Assembly: GCA_937898675.1 (NCBI GenBank)
Contig: CALEJB010000027.1
Location: forward strand, 1-18,292
Source of the DNA: an uncultured Prevotellaceae bacterium
Lineage (GTDB): Bacteria; Bacteroidota; Bacteroidia; Bacteroidales; Muribaculaceae
Direction: 5' to 3'
DNA: 18,292 bases
Shown piece by piece: positions 6,243-13,703 of this stretch (positions are counted from its first letter, which is position 1; every line of letters starts with the position of its first letter). The translations under genes and the position numbers were made by a program. Under the pieces are notes generated by a model. That model did no database searches. It was not told the origin of the DNA and worked only from the letters and a program-made list of their open reading frames with translations.

Positions 6243-7943
6243 TTATCTCACGGCCACTTTCCATGCCATGCGGCTGGTGGCGGTGCGCAGCATGTAGATG
6301 CCGCGCGGCAGGCCAATGAACATGTCGTCGGCCAGGGTGTCGATGTGCATGACGTGGCGGCCTGCGATATCATAGATGTCGGCGCTGCCCACGTTCTCGC
6401 TGCACTTGACGAGGATGCCGCCCTGGGCGGCAAGCACTTGCAGGGGCTTGCTGGCGTCGAGGCCCGTGAGCCCCGAGGCGTCGAGCGTGATGACGTTGGA
6501 CGGCTCACTCAGGTAGCCCAGGCGGCTCGACTGCACGCTGTAGGTGTGGATTTCGCCCGGCCGGCGGTCAGTGAAGCGGTAACTCGTGGCATCGGCGCCG
6601 TCGGTGGTGAAGGTCTCGGTGCGCACCTCGGTGCCGCTGGCGTCATAGATGGAGCGCGTGATGACGTAGCAGTCCACCTGCTCGTCGGCAGCGCGCCAGT
6701 TGGCCACATAGGTGCTGTCCGTGATGCCCGTAGCGGGCAGGGCCGTGAGTGCCGTCAGCAAGGGCACCTCGGCACAGCGGGCGCGCAGTTCCACGCCGAT
6801 GCTGCCCGTGAGGCCGCCGTCCGACAGCAGCAGGCGCGCTGTGTGCTCGCCCGTGCGGGTGGGGGTGTAGGTAATCTTCAAGGGGTAGCCCGTGGCGCTG
6901 TTGGCCTGTGAGCGCTCGATGCTGCTCACGGGGATGCTGAACATCTCGCTGTCGTCGCGATAGACCTGCACCGACAGCGGGTTGATGAGGCCGCGGCCCT
7001 TGACGTAGAGGGTGTAGTCCAGCGACTTGCCAATGGCCACCTCGCCAAAGTCCAGCACCGTGCCCTGCACCGGGGTGATGAGTTCGGGGTCGCCGTCATA
7101 GGTGGTGGTGTCCATGCCCGCCTCACTCAGGTAAAAAATTTGGTTTTGCTTCGTGCCCCAGATGTACTCAAACAGCTCGGGCAGGTCGATGAAGGGGTTG
7201 CGGTTGTTCTGGAACTTTTGCACCGCGTCGTTGCGGGCGTTCTCCTTGTCGCTCACCGCGTCGTTGCGCGCCCAGCGGCACAGCAGGTCGATGGCCCAGT
7301 TGTTCAGGGTCTTCCACGAGTTGTTGGTGAGCATGTAGGTGTAGCGCCACTTGTAGTGCTGGTAGCAGCACGCCATGTAGAAGTAGGTGCGAGCAAAGTC
7401 ACCCTTGTAGCGGTCGTCGGGCTCAAATACCGTGCTGGCGGTGCCGCCCTGTCCGCTCTTGGGCGAACCCACCTTGGTCACGCCGTTGTCAAACGACGTC
7501 TTGGACACCTCGCCCAGCGGCCAGTTGCTCTTGGCCATGTTGGCGTCGCCGTCGGCGGGATAGAGGTGCATGATGTCCGAGTAGCTGGGATACAGGTCGG
7601 TGTTCTCATTGTCGCCGCTCACCGCCCACCAGCTCTTGGGCAGCGAGTGCTCCTTGTGCATGCCGCTGTGGTTGCGAAAGGTGTAGTAATTGTCGCTGTA
7701 CATGTCCCACACGCGGCTCTCGTCGTCGAGGCGGCAGTCGGTCTCGGGAAAGTAGTACCACAGGCTGCCGTAGCTCAGCACCGTGTGCTGGATAGTGAGG
7801 TCGTGCACGGCGTCCTTGAGCGCCTGTCCGCTCTTGCCGTCCAGCGAGTTGTAGTAGCCGTCGGGAATCGACGCGCCGCAGCACAGCGCCGCAGCGGCAA
7901 CGGCCGCCACAGCCAGCATCCTGAGTAAACGATTGTGCATCAT
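6243..7943 (-). CDS. Secreted endonuclease I family nuclease with T9SS-type C-terminal tail
   Basis: This 566-aa protein is predicted to cleave nucleic acids outside the cell. The signal peptide (about 1-24) has an Ala-rich core and CC at 21-22, so a lipoprotein cannot be excluded. The endonuclease I domain (about 27-265) shows KEHSLPKSWW (97-106), the HLYPADGDANMAKSNWPLGE segment (126-145) with likely metal and catalytic His/Asp/Asn residues, ARTYFYM (184-190) and NRNPFIDLPEL (247-257). Behind it come an ASH/HYDIN-like beta domain starting at LDFGEVAIGKS (297-307), a fibronectin III-like domain (about 395-487), and a sorting-domain-like tail (about 500-566) with IYDIAGRHV and LPRGIYMLR. The reading frame stays open to 8249, but the -7 element at 7979-7986 lies inside that extension and the signal peptide begins at 7943, so 7943 (or 7940) is the start. 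The domain order is typical of extracellular Bacteroidetes nucleases. Confidence 0.93.
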   Translation of the reverse strand: MMHNRLLRMLAVAAVAAAALCCGASIPDGYYNSLDGKSGQALKDAVHDLTIQHTVLSYGSLWYYFPETDCRLDDESRVWDMYSDNYYTFRNHSGMHKEHSLPKSWWAVSGDNENTDLYPSYSDIMHLYPADGDANMAKSNWPLGEVSKTSFDNGVTKVGSPKSGQGGTASTVFEPDDRYKGDFARTYFYMACCYQHYKWRYTYMLTNNSWKTLNNWAIDLLCRWARNDAVSDKENARNDAVQKFQNNRNPFIDLPELFEYIWGTKQNQIFYLSEAGMDTTTYDGDPELITPVQGTVLDFGEVAIGKSLDYTLYVKGRGLINPLSVQVYRDDSEMFSIPVSSIERSQANSATGYPLKITYTPTRTGEHTARLLLSDGGLTGSIGVELRARCAEVPLLTALTALPATGITDSTYVANWRAADEQVDCYVITRSIYDASGTEVRTETFTTDGADATSYRFTDRRPGEIHTYSVQSSRLGYLSEPSNVITLDASGLTGLDASKPLQVLAAQGGILVKCSENVGSADIYDIAGRHVMHIDTLADDMFIGLPRGIYMLRTATSRMAWKVAVR

Positions 7944-7978
7944 GTCGATGAGATTTATTGTCCTAATGTTTGTGGGGG

Positions 7979-7986
7979 CAAAGGTA
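7979..7986 (-). promoter_or_regulatory. -7 promoter element of the endonuclease gene
   Basis: Read on the minus strand, TACCTTTG (7986 down to 7979) is followed by C and lies 35 bp before the ATG at 7943. TTGG at 8005-8002 is the nearest -33 candidate, but its 15-bp spacing is short. The element rules out the longer upstream starts. Confidence 0.6.
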
Positions 7987-8073
7987 CTAAAAAACTCAAC
8001 ACCAACGCCCCCAGCGCCGCCTATTTTATTGTGCCTCGCAAATTGGTGCGCGGGCAAAACGGGGCCATTTTTT

Positions 8074-8104
8074 TTTGCCCTGTGGCGCAAAATGTGTACC
8101 TTTG
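8074..8104 (+). promoter_or_regulatory. Consensus Bacteroidetes promoter of the aminotransferase gene
   Basis: TTTG at 8074-8077, a 19-bp spacer and TACCTTTG at 8097-8104 fit the primary sigma factor consensus. The promoter is divergent from the endonuclease promoter, with the two -7 elements about 110 bp apart. The implied leader is about 40 nt to the ATG at 8155. Confidence 0.85.
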
Positions 8105-8154
8105 CGGCACAAGACCGTATAATATCATTTTCTAACAAGATAACAATCAGCATT

Positions 8155-9348
8155 ATGCCTAAGATTTCAGAACGCAGCAACCAGATGCCTGCATCTCCCA
8201 TCCGCAAGCTGGCGCCCTTTGCAGCGGCAGCCAAGGCACGCGGCATCAAAGTGTATCACCTCAATATCGGCCAGCCCGACCTGCCCACGCCGCAGGAAGG
8301 CCTCGATGCCCTCAAGCGCATCGACCGCAAGGTGCTGGAATACTCCCCCTCGCAGGGCTATCCCGGCTACCTCGACAAACTGGTGGGCTACTACAAGCGC
8401 TATAACATCGACCTCACGCCCGACAACATCATCGTGACCTGCGGCGGCAGCGAGGCCGTGCAGATGGCCTTTATGGTATGCCTCAACCCCGGTGACGAGA
8501 TCATCATCCCCGAGCCCGCCTATGCCAACTACATGGGCTTTGCCTGCGAGACCGGCGCCGTGGTGCGCACCATCACCACCCGCATCGAGGACGGCTTTGC
8601 GCTGCCCCCCGTCGAGGAGTTTGAAAAGGTCATCAACGAGCGCACCCGCGCCATCATGATCTGCAACCCCAACAACCCCACCGGCACCCTCTACAGCAAC
8701 GAGGAACTCACCAAACTGCGCGACCTGGTCAAGAAGCACGACCTGTTCCTGTTTGCCGACGAGGTGTACCGCGAGTTCATCTACAGCGACGAGCCCTACA
8801 CCAGCGCCATGCACCTCGAGGGCATCGAGAACAACGTCATCATGATTGACAGCGTGAGCAAGCGCTACAGCGAGTGCGGCATCCGCATCGGCGCCTTCAT
8901 CACCCGCAACATGGAAGTGCGCAACGCCGCCATGAAGCTCGCCCAGGCCCGCCTGAGCCCGCCCCTCATCGGCCAGGTCGTTGCCGAGGCGTCGCTCGAC
9001 GCTCCCATGAGTTACCACAAGGCCGTCTATGACGAGTACATCGCCCGCCGCAACTGCCTGGTGGAGGGACTCAACAAGATTCCTGGCGTCTATAGTCCCA
9101 TGCCCATGGGTGCCTTCTATACCGTGGCCAAGTTGCCCGTCACCGATATCGACGACTTTTGCCGCTGGTGCCTCGAGGAGTTCAACTACGAGGGTGAGAC
9201 CGTGATGATGGCCCCCGCCAGCGGTTTCTACGCCACCCCCGGTCTGGGCAAGGACCAGGTGCGCATGGCCTATGTGCTCAAGATTGACGACCTCAAGCGC
9301 GCCCTCATCGTGCTCGAAAAGGCCCTCGAAGCCTACAACGCCAAGTAA
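8155..9348 (+). CDS. PLP-dependent aminotransferase (class I/II, aspartate aminotransferase-like)
   Basis: This is a 397-aa cytoplasmic fold-type I aminotransferase that moves an amino group between an amino acid and a 2-oxoacid. Family landmarks are in order: NIGQPDLPTP (37-46), GYPG (68-71), the GGSEA cofactor phosphate loop (97-101), NPNNPTG (171-177) with N174, FADEVYREF (200-208) with D202 and Y205, SVSKRYSECGIRIG (233-246) with Schiff-base lysine K236, and the substrate-carboxylate arginine R370 in VRMAYV. Length is typical. The open frame reaches back to 7933, but the promoter at 8074-8104 excludes those starts, and the family N-terminus begins at 8155. It is apparently monocistronic with a hairpin after the stop. 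Exact substrate (aspartate, aromatic or another) cannot be read from sequence alone. Confidence 0.93.
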   Translation: MPKISERSNQMPASPIRKLAPFAAAAKARGIKVYHLNIGQPDLPTPQEGLDALKRIDRKVLEYSPSQGYPGYLDKLVGYYKRYNIDLTPDNIIVTCGGSEAVQMAFMVCLNPGDEIIIPEPAYANYMGFACETGAVVRTITTRIEDGFALPPVEEFEKVINERTRAIMICNPNNPTGTLYSNEELTKLRDLVKKHDLFLFADEVYREFIYSDEPYTSAMHLEGIENNVIMIDSVSKRYSECGIRIGAFITRNMEVRNAAMKLAQARLSPPLIGQVVAEASLDAPMSYHKAVYDEYIARRNCLVEGLNKIPGVYSPMPMGAFYTVAKLPVTDIDDFCRWCLEEFNYEGETVMMAPASGFYATPGLGKDQVRMAYVLKIDDLKRALIVLEKALEAYNAK

Positions 9349-9384
9349 GGACGACCGCACATTAATTTATTAGCAAAAAAATAC

Positions 9385-9419
9385 CGCCAGCCGCCAGGAC
9401 TTTCACCTGGCGGCTGGCG
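9385..9419 (+). terminator. Strong stem-loop after the aminotransferase gene
   Basis: CGCCAGCCGCCAGG (9385-9398) pairs perfectly with CCTGGCGGCTGGCG (9406-9419) around a 7-nt loop, 36 bp past the stop. There is no T-run on the plus strand after it. Seven A residues lie just before it, so it would look like an intrinsic terminator on the minus strand as well. Termination is likely but not certain. Confidence 0.6.
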
Positions 9420-9628
9420 CTTGTATAAGGGGCTTGCCAAGCGCCCGCCCGCGATAGCGCCTCCAGCGCTTTCTGCCTCATGGGACGGGACCCGCCTGCC
9501 CCTGGTTACAGCCCTCTGATGCCCCATAAATCACGATGAAACCGCCCATTCTTGTACTTTTGAGGGACCTTTTCCCCCATAAGAACACCTGCAAACCAGA
9601 TATTTCCCATTTTCCCCCATTTTGTCCC

Positions 9629-9636
9629 TAATTTTG
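9629..9636 (+). promoter_or_regulatory. -7 promoter element of the 681-aa secreted protein gene
   Basis: TAATTTTG followed by C matches TAnnTTTG and lies 42 bp before the ATG at 9679. The leader between them is AT-rich, as is usual for Bacteroidetes translation starts. The -33 region is weak. Confidence 0.5.
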
Positions 9637-9678
9637 CGGCAAACTTAATTTTTCATTATTAACTAAATTGTTTTCATT

Positions 9679-11724
9679 ATGAAGAAATTTACAAAAATCG
9701 CAGCCGCTACCTTTTTGATGGTGGCAGGCCTGCCTGGTGCCGCACAGAACAACGACGCGCCACAAAGTGTAACAATCACCTGCAACTTGATTACTGAATC
9801 TGAGATGATTGTGACGAGTGAAATAACCCTTGCATCAAAAACAACAAACTTGGCTACGAATGCCCTCAATCCTTGGCAAGGAAATTCTTTCACGGGGGTT
9901 ACACCGGGAATATATGATATACTCCTATCAGCCACAGACCAACAAAATAAACATTACTTTGTTTTGAAAAGCAACATTAATGTTCAAAACGATACTACAA
10001 TTGACTTTGATGTAAACGAAACGAACCTATTCGATACCAAAGCCTATAATCCAGAAGGAGAGTTGCTGAAAACCGACTATTGGGACTTTGTTGATGGAGC
10101 ATATGTCTGCGTTGAAGAGGGCAACATCAAGTCTTGCATAAGGAGGGGCGTTCTATTGCGAAAAGCAGATGGGCTAATGATAACTAACATTAGCGCCACA
10201 AACACAAACGTTTCTTATTATTTTAATGATTTTGGAAGTGATTTCATTTTTATTGAAAGCGATTTGTATTATAACGATGAAGCCGATAGTGAGTTTTATC
10301 TTACAAAATACTATAAAGACGGGAATGGCACATCTTGTTTGGAAAATAACGTAAATGATTATGTTTGCACCGAAGATGAATTTGTTCCTTCAATTGTAGG
10401 AAGGCAGTTTGACAAGAATAGTGGTATCTCTTTTGACTTGGTTTATGATGGAAAAATTGTTACTACGGATAATGTGAACTTGAGTCGTGGTAATTGGGCT
10501 AAGATTTGGTCTTGTGTTCCTTTTGAAGATGAAAATCATTTTAATGTGTTGTTCAAACAAGCATTTGGCGAAACAGTAAAAGTAATTGATGAGTACCGAG
10601 ACGAAAATGATGTCATTGTTTATTCTGACACGCTTTATCAATCGCAAATAAACTATGGACCTTCTATCGCTGTAAAAGATGGTGTAAAACAATTCATCAG
10701 CAATAACTATATTGTAAACACCTCTAACGATTTTTTGAATGACAATAATAACTATTATTCAAAGTCTGTATATCCTGGTTCTCCCATGTTTTCTTATGTT
10801 GAAGATGAGAGGTGCAATACTTTTGGCGATAACGTGCCCATCAATCTCTTTATTGAAACTGGTATGGTCAACTTTATGAATCCCAGTGAAATATTGCCTG
10901 TTTTTAATTGCAATTACATTGGTCGATGTGGGGAATATCGTAAAGTTGATTTACAGCCTATGGAAATGTCAATGACAGTAAATGGTGAACCGATTAACAC
11001 TACCTATGCAGGATTAAGCGATTACTTTGCACCTTGGAATTTCGGTCGCGTTAAAGGTGTTACGGAATTCACTTTTGATAATCAGAACATTGAAGTTGAC
11101 GGCATGCCAGGACGTAACCTGACAAGAGTGTATTTAGATGAGTCAAAAGATGATCATTGTGCGCCCACTCTCACTATGCTCCAGATGCGTGACGGCAATG
11201 GCACTGTAACTGACCGTTTTGAGACTGCACAGGACGGCAAGGTAACCTTCTCTTGCGGTGACTTTAATTGCCAAATGGAAGAGATTCCTGTAATGGTCAA
11301 CGGTTTTGAGAATAGGTTCCAAAAATTCTATTTCGAGTGTGAACGCCCCATTGTAGAAGTGAACGTAGCACCCTACGGACTAGATAATTGGCAGCCTGTA
11401 AGCATCACAGAAGACGATAACTCATACATGCCTATCGGCTTCGGCCATGTGTTTAACGCTGACATCACCGCGCTCAATACCGAGGGTTGGTATGACCTCA
11501 AGTTCAAATTGACCGACGCTACTGGCAACTGGCAAGAGCAGACTATCTCGCCCGCATTCCGCATCGGCATCGGCAACCCCACCGGCATTGACGTGGTGAA
11601 GAACAGTGATGCTACCGAGGTAGCCCGCTACACCATCGAGGGCCGTGCCATCAACGCACCCCAGGCTGGCGTGAACATCGTGAAGATGAGCGACGGCACC
11701 GTCAAGAAAGTGCTCGTGAAGTAA
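9679..11724 (+). CDS. Large exported protein of unknown function, mosaic composition, T9SS-like tail
   Basis: I do not recognise the main body of this 681-aa protein. A signal peptide (1 to about 22, MKKFTKIAAATFLMVAG with GAAQ as likely cleavage area) opens it. The middle (about 60-480) is rich in Asn, Asp, Tyr and Phe and looks like all-beta extracellular repeats. The part around 490-635 resembles the Ig/Fn3-like modules found before the tails of Bacteroidales cell-surface proteins (for example GWYDLKFKLTDATGNWQEQT). The last 37 residues (RYTIEGRAI, GVNIVKMSDG, KKVLVK) fit a T9SS type A-like sorting pattern. Base composition shifts inside the gene: by hand count 10201-10260 is about 23% GC, while 11641-11700 is about 65%. 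That suggests a variable or acquired central part joined to standard secretion ends. It has its own -7 element and a strong terminator. Confidence 0.85.
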   Translation: MKKFTKIAAATFLMVAGLPGAAQNNDAPQSVTITCNLITESEMIVTSEITLASKTTNLATNALNPWQGNSFTGVTPGIYDILLSATDQQNKHYFVLKSNINVQNDTTIDFDVNETNLFDTKAYNPEGELLKTDYWDFVDGAYVCVEEGNIKSCIRRGVLLRKADGLMITNISATNTNVSYYFNDFGSDFIFIESDLYYNDEADSEFYLTKYYKDGNGTSCLENNVNDYVCTEDEFVPSIVGRQFDKNSGISFDLVYDGKIVTTDNVNLSRGNWAKIWSCVPFEDENHFNVLFKQAFGETVKVIDEYRDENDVIVYSDTLYQSQINYGPSIAVKDGVKQFISNNYIVNTSNDFLNDNNNYYSKSVYPGSPMFSYVEDERCNTFGDNVPINLFIETGMVNFMNPSEILPVFNCNYIGRCGEYRKVDLQPMEMSMTVNGEPINTTYAGLSDYFAPWNFGRVKGVTEFTFDNQNIEVDGMPGRNLTRVYLDESKDDHCAPTLTMLQMRDGNGTVTDRFETAQDGKVTFSCGDFNCQMEEIPVMVNGFENRFQKFYFECERPIVEVNVAPYGLDNWQPVSITEDDNSYMPIGFGHVFNADITALNTEGWYDLKFKLTDATGNWQEQTISPAFRIGIGNPTGIDVVKNSDATEVARYTIEGRAINAPQAGVNIVKMSDGTVKKVLVK

Positions 11725-11835
11725 TAACAATTGCCGCTCTGCGGCGAAGGTAGGCTGCATTTCAGCATAAAAAACAAGCAAGCTCGTTTTATTCTGCATT
11801 CAATTTGCACTACCTTTCCTTCATAAATTATTATG

Positions 11836-11872
11836 GTGCCAGCCCACACACAACGGGCTGGCACTTTTCTTT
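11836..11872 (+). terminator. Intrinsic terminator after the 681-aa protein gene
   Basis: GTGCCAGCCC (11836-11845) and GGGCTGGCAC (11855-11864) form a perfect 10-bp stem with a 9-nt loop, followed by TTTTCTTT. It lies 112 bp past the stop. A small GCCGC/GCGGC stem at 11733-11745 just after the stop is weaker. Confidence 0.88.
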
Positions 11873-11974
11873 AAACCCTGCTGGGCCAAAGCGAATTACG
11901 AATTTAACGAGTTATTAATCAATAGACAGTTGTTTTTGTTGTTCATCGTTGTTTATGTTGTTTGAAAAAATGTG

Positions 11975-11982
11975 TACCTTTG
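11975..11982 (+). promoter_or_regulatory. -7 promoter element of the membrane AraC-type regulator
   Basis: TACCTTTG at 11975-11982 lies in AATGTGTACCTTTG, a 14-nt block that also occurs at the aminotransferase promoter (8091-8104). The nearest -33-like element is TTTA at 11952-11955 with 19-bp spacing. It lies after the in-frame GTG at 11972, so it decides the start at 12002. Confidence 0.6.
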
Positions 11983-12001
11983 TGGTAAACAACAATCATC
12001 A

Positions 12002-13696
12002 ATGAAAATGAACATCAAGCGATACGTTATCATACTTGTGGCGGCAATCAGTGCTCTGACAGGCTTTGCCCGCGCAACCGACGACAAGACATTTAATCGG
12101 TTTTATAATCTCTCGCCCAAGGAGTTCAATGACCAACTGAATTACTATATTCAGCAAAACCTAATCGATAGCGCCATGCTATGCGCCAATATCCAAGCCA
12201 GTAAGTATGGCAAGGGAAGTCTCACGACACAGGAACTAGAGGCCTGTTGCGGGGCTTTCAGGTGTATGGGCCTGCAGAATCTATTTTGTTTTTACAACTA
12301 TCAACTCGCCGCCGAAAACCTACTAAAAGCCGAACAACTTGCCGACAAATATCAATTCAAATTACGGGCCCAGATTGCAAATGATAAAGCCATACTGGCC
12401 GCCATGCAAAACGACCTGGAAAATAACTTTGCATATAACCAGGATGTGATTGATAGTTTCATCAAAGCATGCTACCTATCGATAGAGACGTTAAAACAAC
12501 ATAATTCGGAAATCGACAGGATTACATTGGAAACCACTATACCAAACCTGTTGTACCTTGCCCTCAAGTTTGACAAAGCCACCGAGGTGACCGAAGTCGT
12601 CAAGGCATACCGTGAGGCGCAAAAACGAGTTGGCACCAGTTGCAATGTCGCCGAGGTGGTGTGCAATGCAATTGACTATTACAATGCCGGCGATTACGAC
12701 AAGGCATTTGAAATGCTGCAGACACCAGTAAACCGTCCAAAAACCTTCAGTGAGCAAAATTTTAATCAGGCTCAAGCCATGCTCAAAATGGCCCAATATG
12801 CCGTACTGCTCAAAAGCGGCAAACGGGACGAGGCCTTGAAGCTGCTGATGCAACACGAGCAGTGGTTGGGGGATAACGAGATGCCCTTTGAGCAGTTAGA
12901 GGCGTTGTGGCTTATCAAGCAACATTATGAGACAGACGGCAACAAGGCAATGGCCGACAAATACGCCCTGCAATATTACATCACAAAAGACGAGTTTATC
13001 AACAAAAGCCGTGCTGGCAAGATCGACCAGGCAAAACTCAATCTGGAACTGGAGCAGACGCGGGAGCGCATCAGTGAGATGAGTTACCGCCAGCGCATGC
13101 AGGGCATCGTGCTGTGGAGCGCCATCATCATCGCGCTGCTGGCGTTGGCGCTGCTGGGCGTGCTGTGGGTGAACTACCGCAAGACGCGCCGCACCAACCG
13201 CCTGCTGTATGAAAAGAACGTCGCCCTGCTCGCCGCCAACCAGGAACTGCGACCCGTAGCCGCGGTAACTCCCGTCCCCGACGAGCAAGAGGAGAGCGAA
13301 GAGAAACCCGCCAACGATGAACCCACCCAGTCCGACCGCGACCTGATGGAGCGAATCACAGAGGTAATGGAGTCGTCCCAAGAAATATTCAGCGAGGACT
13401 TTTCGCGCCAGCGGCTGGCCGAACTGGTTGACAGCCACGTCAAATATGTGTCCCGCGCCATCAACAGTTGCAAGTGCAGCACGTTTTACATGCTGCTGAA
13501 CGAGTACCGCATCAAGGAGGCGTGCCGCCGCCTGATGGACCGCGAGCATTACGGCAGTTACAGCATTGAGGGCATCGCCCACAGCGTGGGCTTCAAGTCC
13601 AGGAGCAACTTCACCACCACCTTTAAGGACATTGTGGGCCTGACGCCATCGGCGTTCCAGAAACTCACCCGCGACGGAACAAACAATATGCCATAG
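12002..13696 (+). CDS. Membrane-bound AraC-family transcriptional regulator with TPR-like sensor region
   Basis: From the ATG at 12002 this is a 564-aa protein. A hydrophobic N-terminus (about 6-24) acts as signal peptide or first membrane anchor. Residues 30-340 are helical with repeated Ala/Leu/Tyr spacing of TPR type (for example AIDYYNAGDYDKAFEML, 223-239) and would lie in the periplasm. A short coiled coil (about 342-366) leads to one strong transmembrane helix (about 368-391). A charged, Glu/Pro-rich linker (about 420-446) connects to an AraC-type DNA-binding domain with two helix-turn-helix units, around 467-488 (RQRLAELVDSHVKYVSRAIN) and 521-554 (IEGIAHSVGFKSRSNFTTTF, then GLTPSAFQK). 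It lacks histidine kinase and receiver domains, so any signal would pass straight through the membrane to the DNA-binding part. A frame from GTG 11972 is excluded because it overlaps the -7 element. Its ligand and targets are unknown. Confidence 0.9.
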   Translation: MKMNIKRYVIILVAAISALTGFARATDDKTFNRFYNLSPKEFNDQLNYYIQQNLIDSAMLCANIQASKYGKGSLTTQELEACCGAFRCMGLQNLFCFYNYQLAAENLLKAEQLADKYQFKLRAQIANDKAILAAMQNDLENNFAYNQDVIDSFIKACYLSIETLKQHNSEIDRITLETTIPNLLYLALKFDKATEVTEVVKAYREAQKRVGTSCNVAEVVCNAIDYYNAGDYDKAFEMLQTPVNRPKTFSEQNFNQAQAMLKMAQYAVLLKSGKRDEALKLLMQHEQWLGDNEMPFEQLEALWLIKQHYETDGNKAMADKYALQYYITKDEFINKSRAGKIDQAKLNLELEQTRERISEMSYRQRMQGIVLWSAIIIALLALALLGVLWVNYRKTRRTNRLLYEKNVALLAANQELRPVAAVTPVPDEQEESEEKPANDEPTQSDRDLMERITEVMESSQEIFSEDFSRQRLAELVDSHVKYVSRAINSCKCSTFYMLLNEYRIKEACRRLMDREHYGSYSIEGIAHSVGFKSRSNFTTTFKDIVGLTPSAFQKLTRDGTNNMP

Positions 13697-13703
13697 GGTG
13701 ACG

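Larger units (their letters stand above)
9349..9678. other. 330-bp intergenic region, no gene seen
   Basis: The region holds the post-aminotransferase hairpin (9385-9419), then about 200 bp in which I see no gene, then two direct copies of TTTCCCCCAT (9571-9580 and 9611-9620) upstream of the promoter for the next gene. A TACTTTTG at 9555-9562 also matches the -7 consensus but has no -33 partner. No supported small ORF or structured RNA was identified. Confidence 0.6.

Noticed and set aside
7933..8154. Upstream in-frame start for the aminotransferase
   Set aside because: It lies before the consensus promoter at 8074-8104, and the added residues are not part of the family N-terminus.
7944..8249. 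102-residue N-terminal extension of the endonuclease frame
   Set aside because: The extension overlaps the divergent promoters and the aminotransferase start, and it would bury the signal peptide.
8167..9360. 397-codon antisense frame over the aminotransferase gene
   Set aside because: Same cause: it covers the real gene, has no promoter or recognisable motif, and is rich in Gly/Val/Asp/His as antisense frames of GC-rich genes are.
9571..9620. TTTCCCCCAT direct repeats as a CRISPR or iteron array
   Set aside because: There are only two exact 10-nt copies 40 bp apart, with no third unit, no cas genes and no replication gene nearby.
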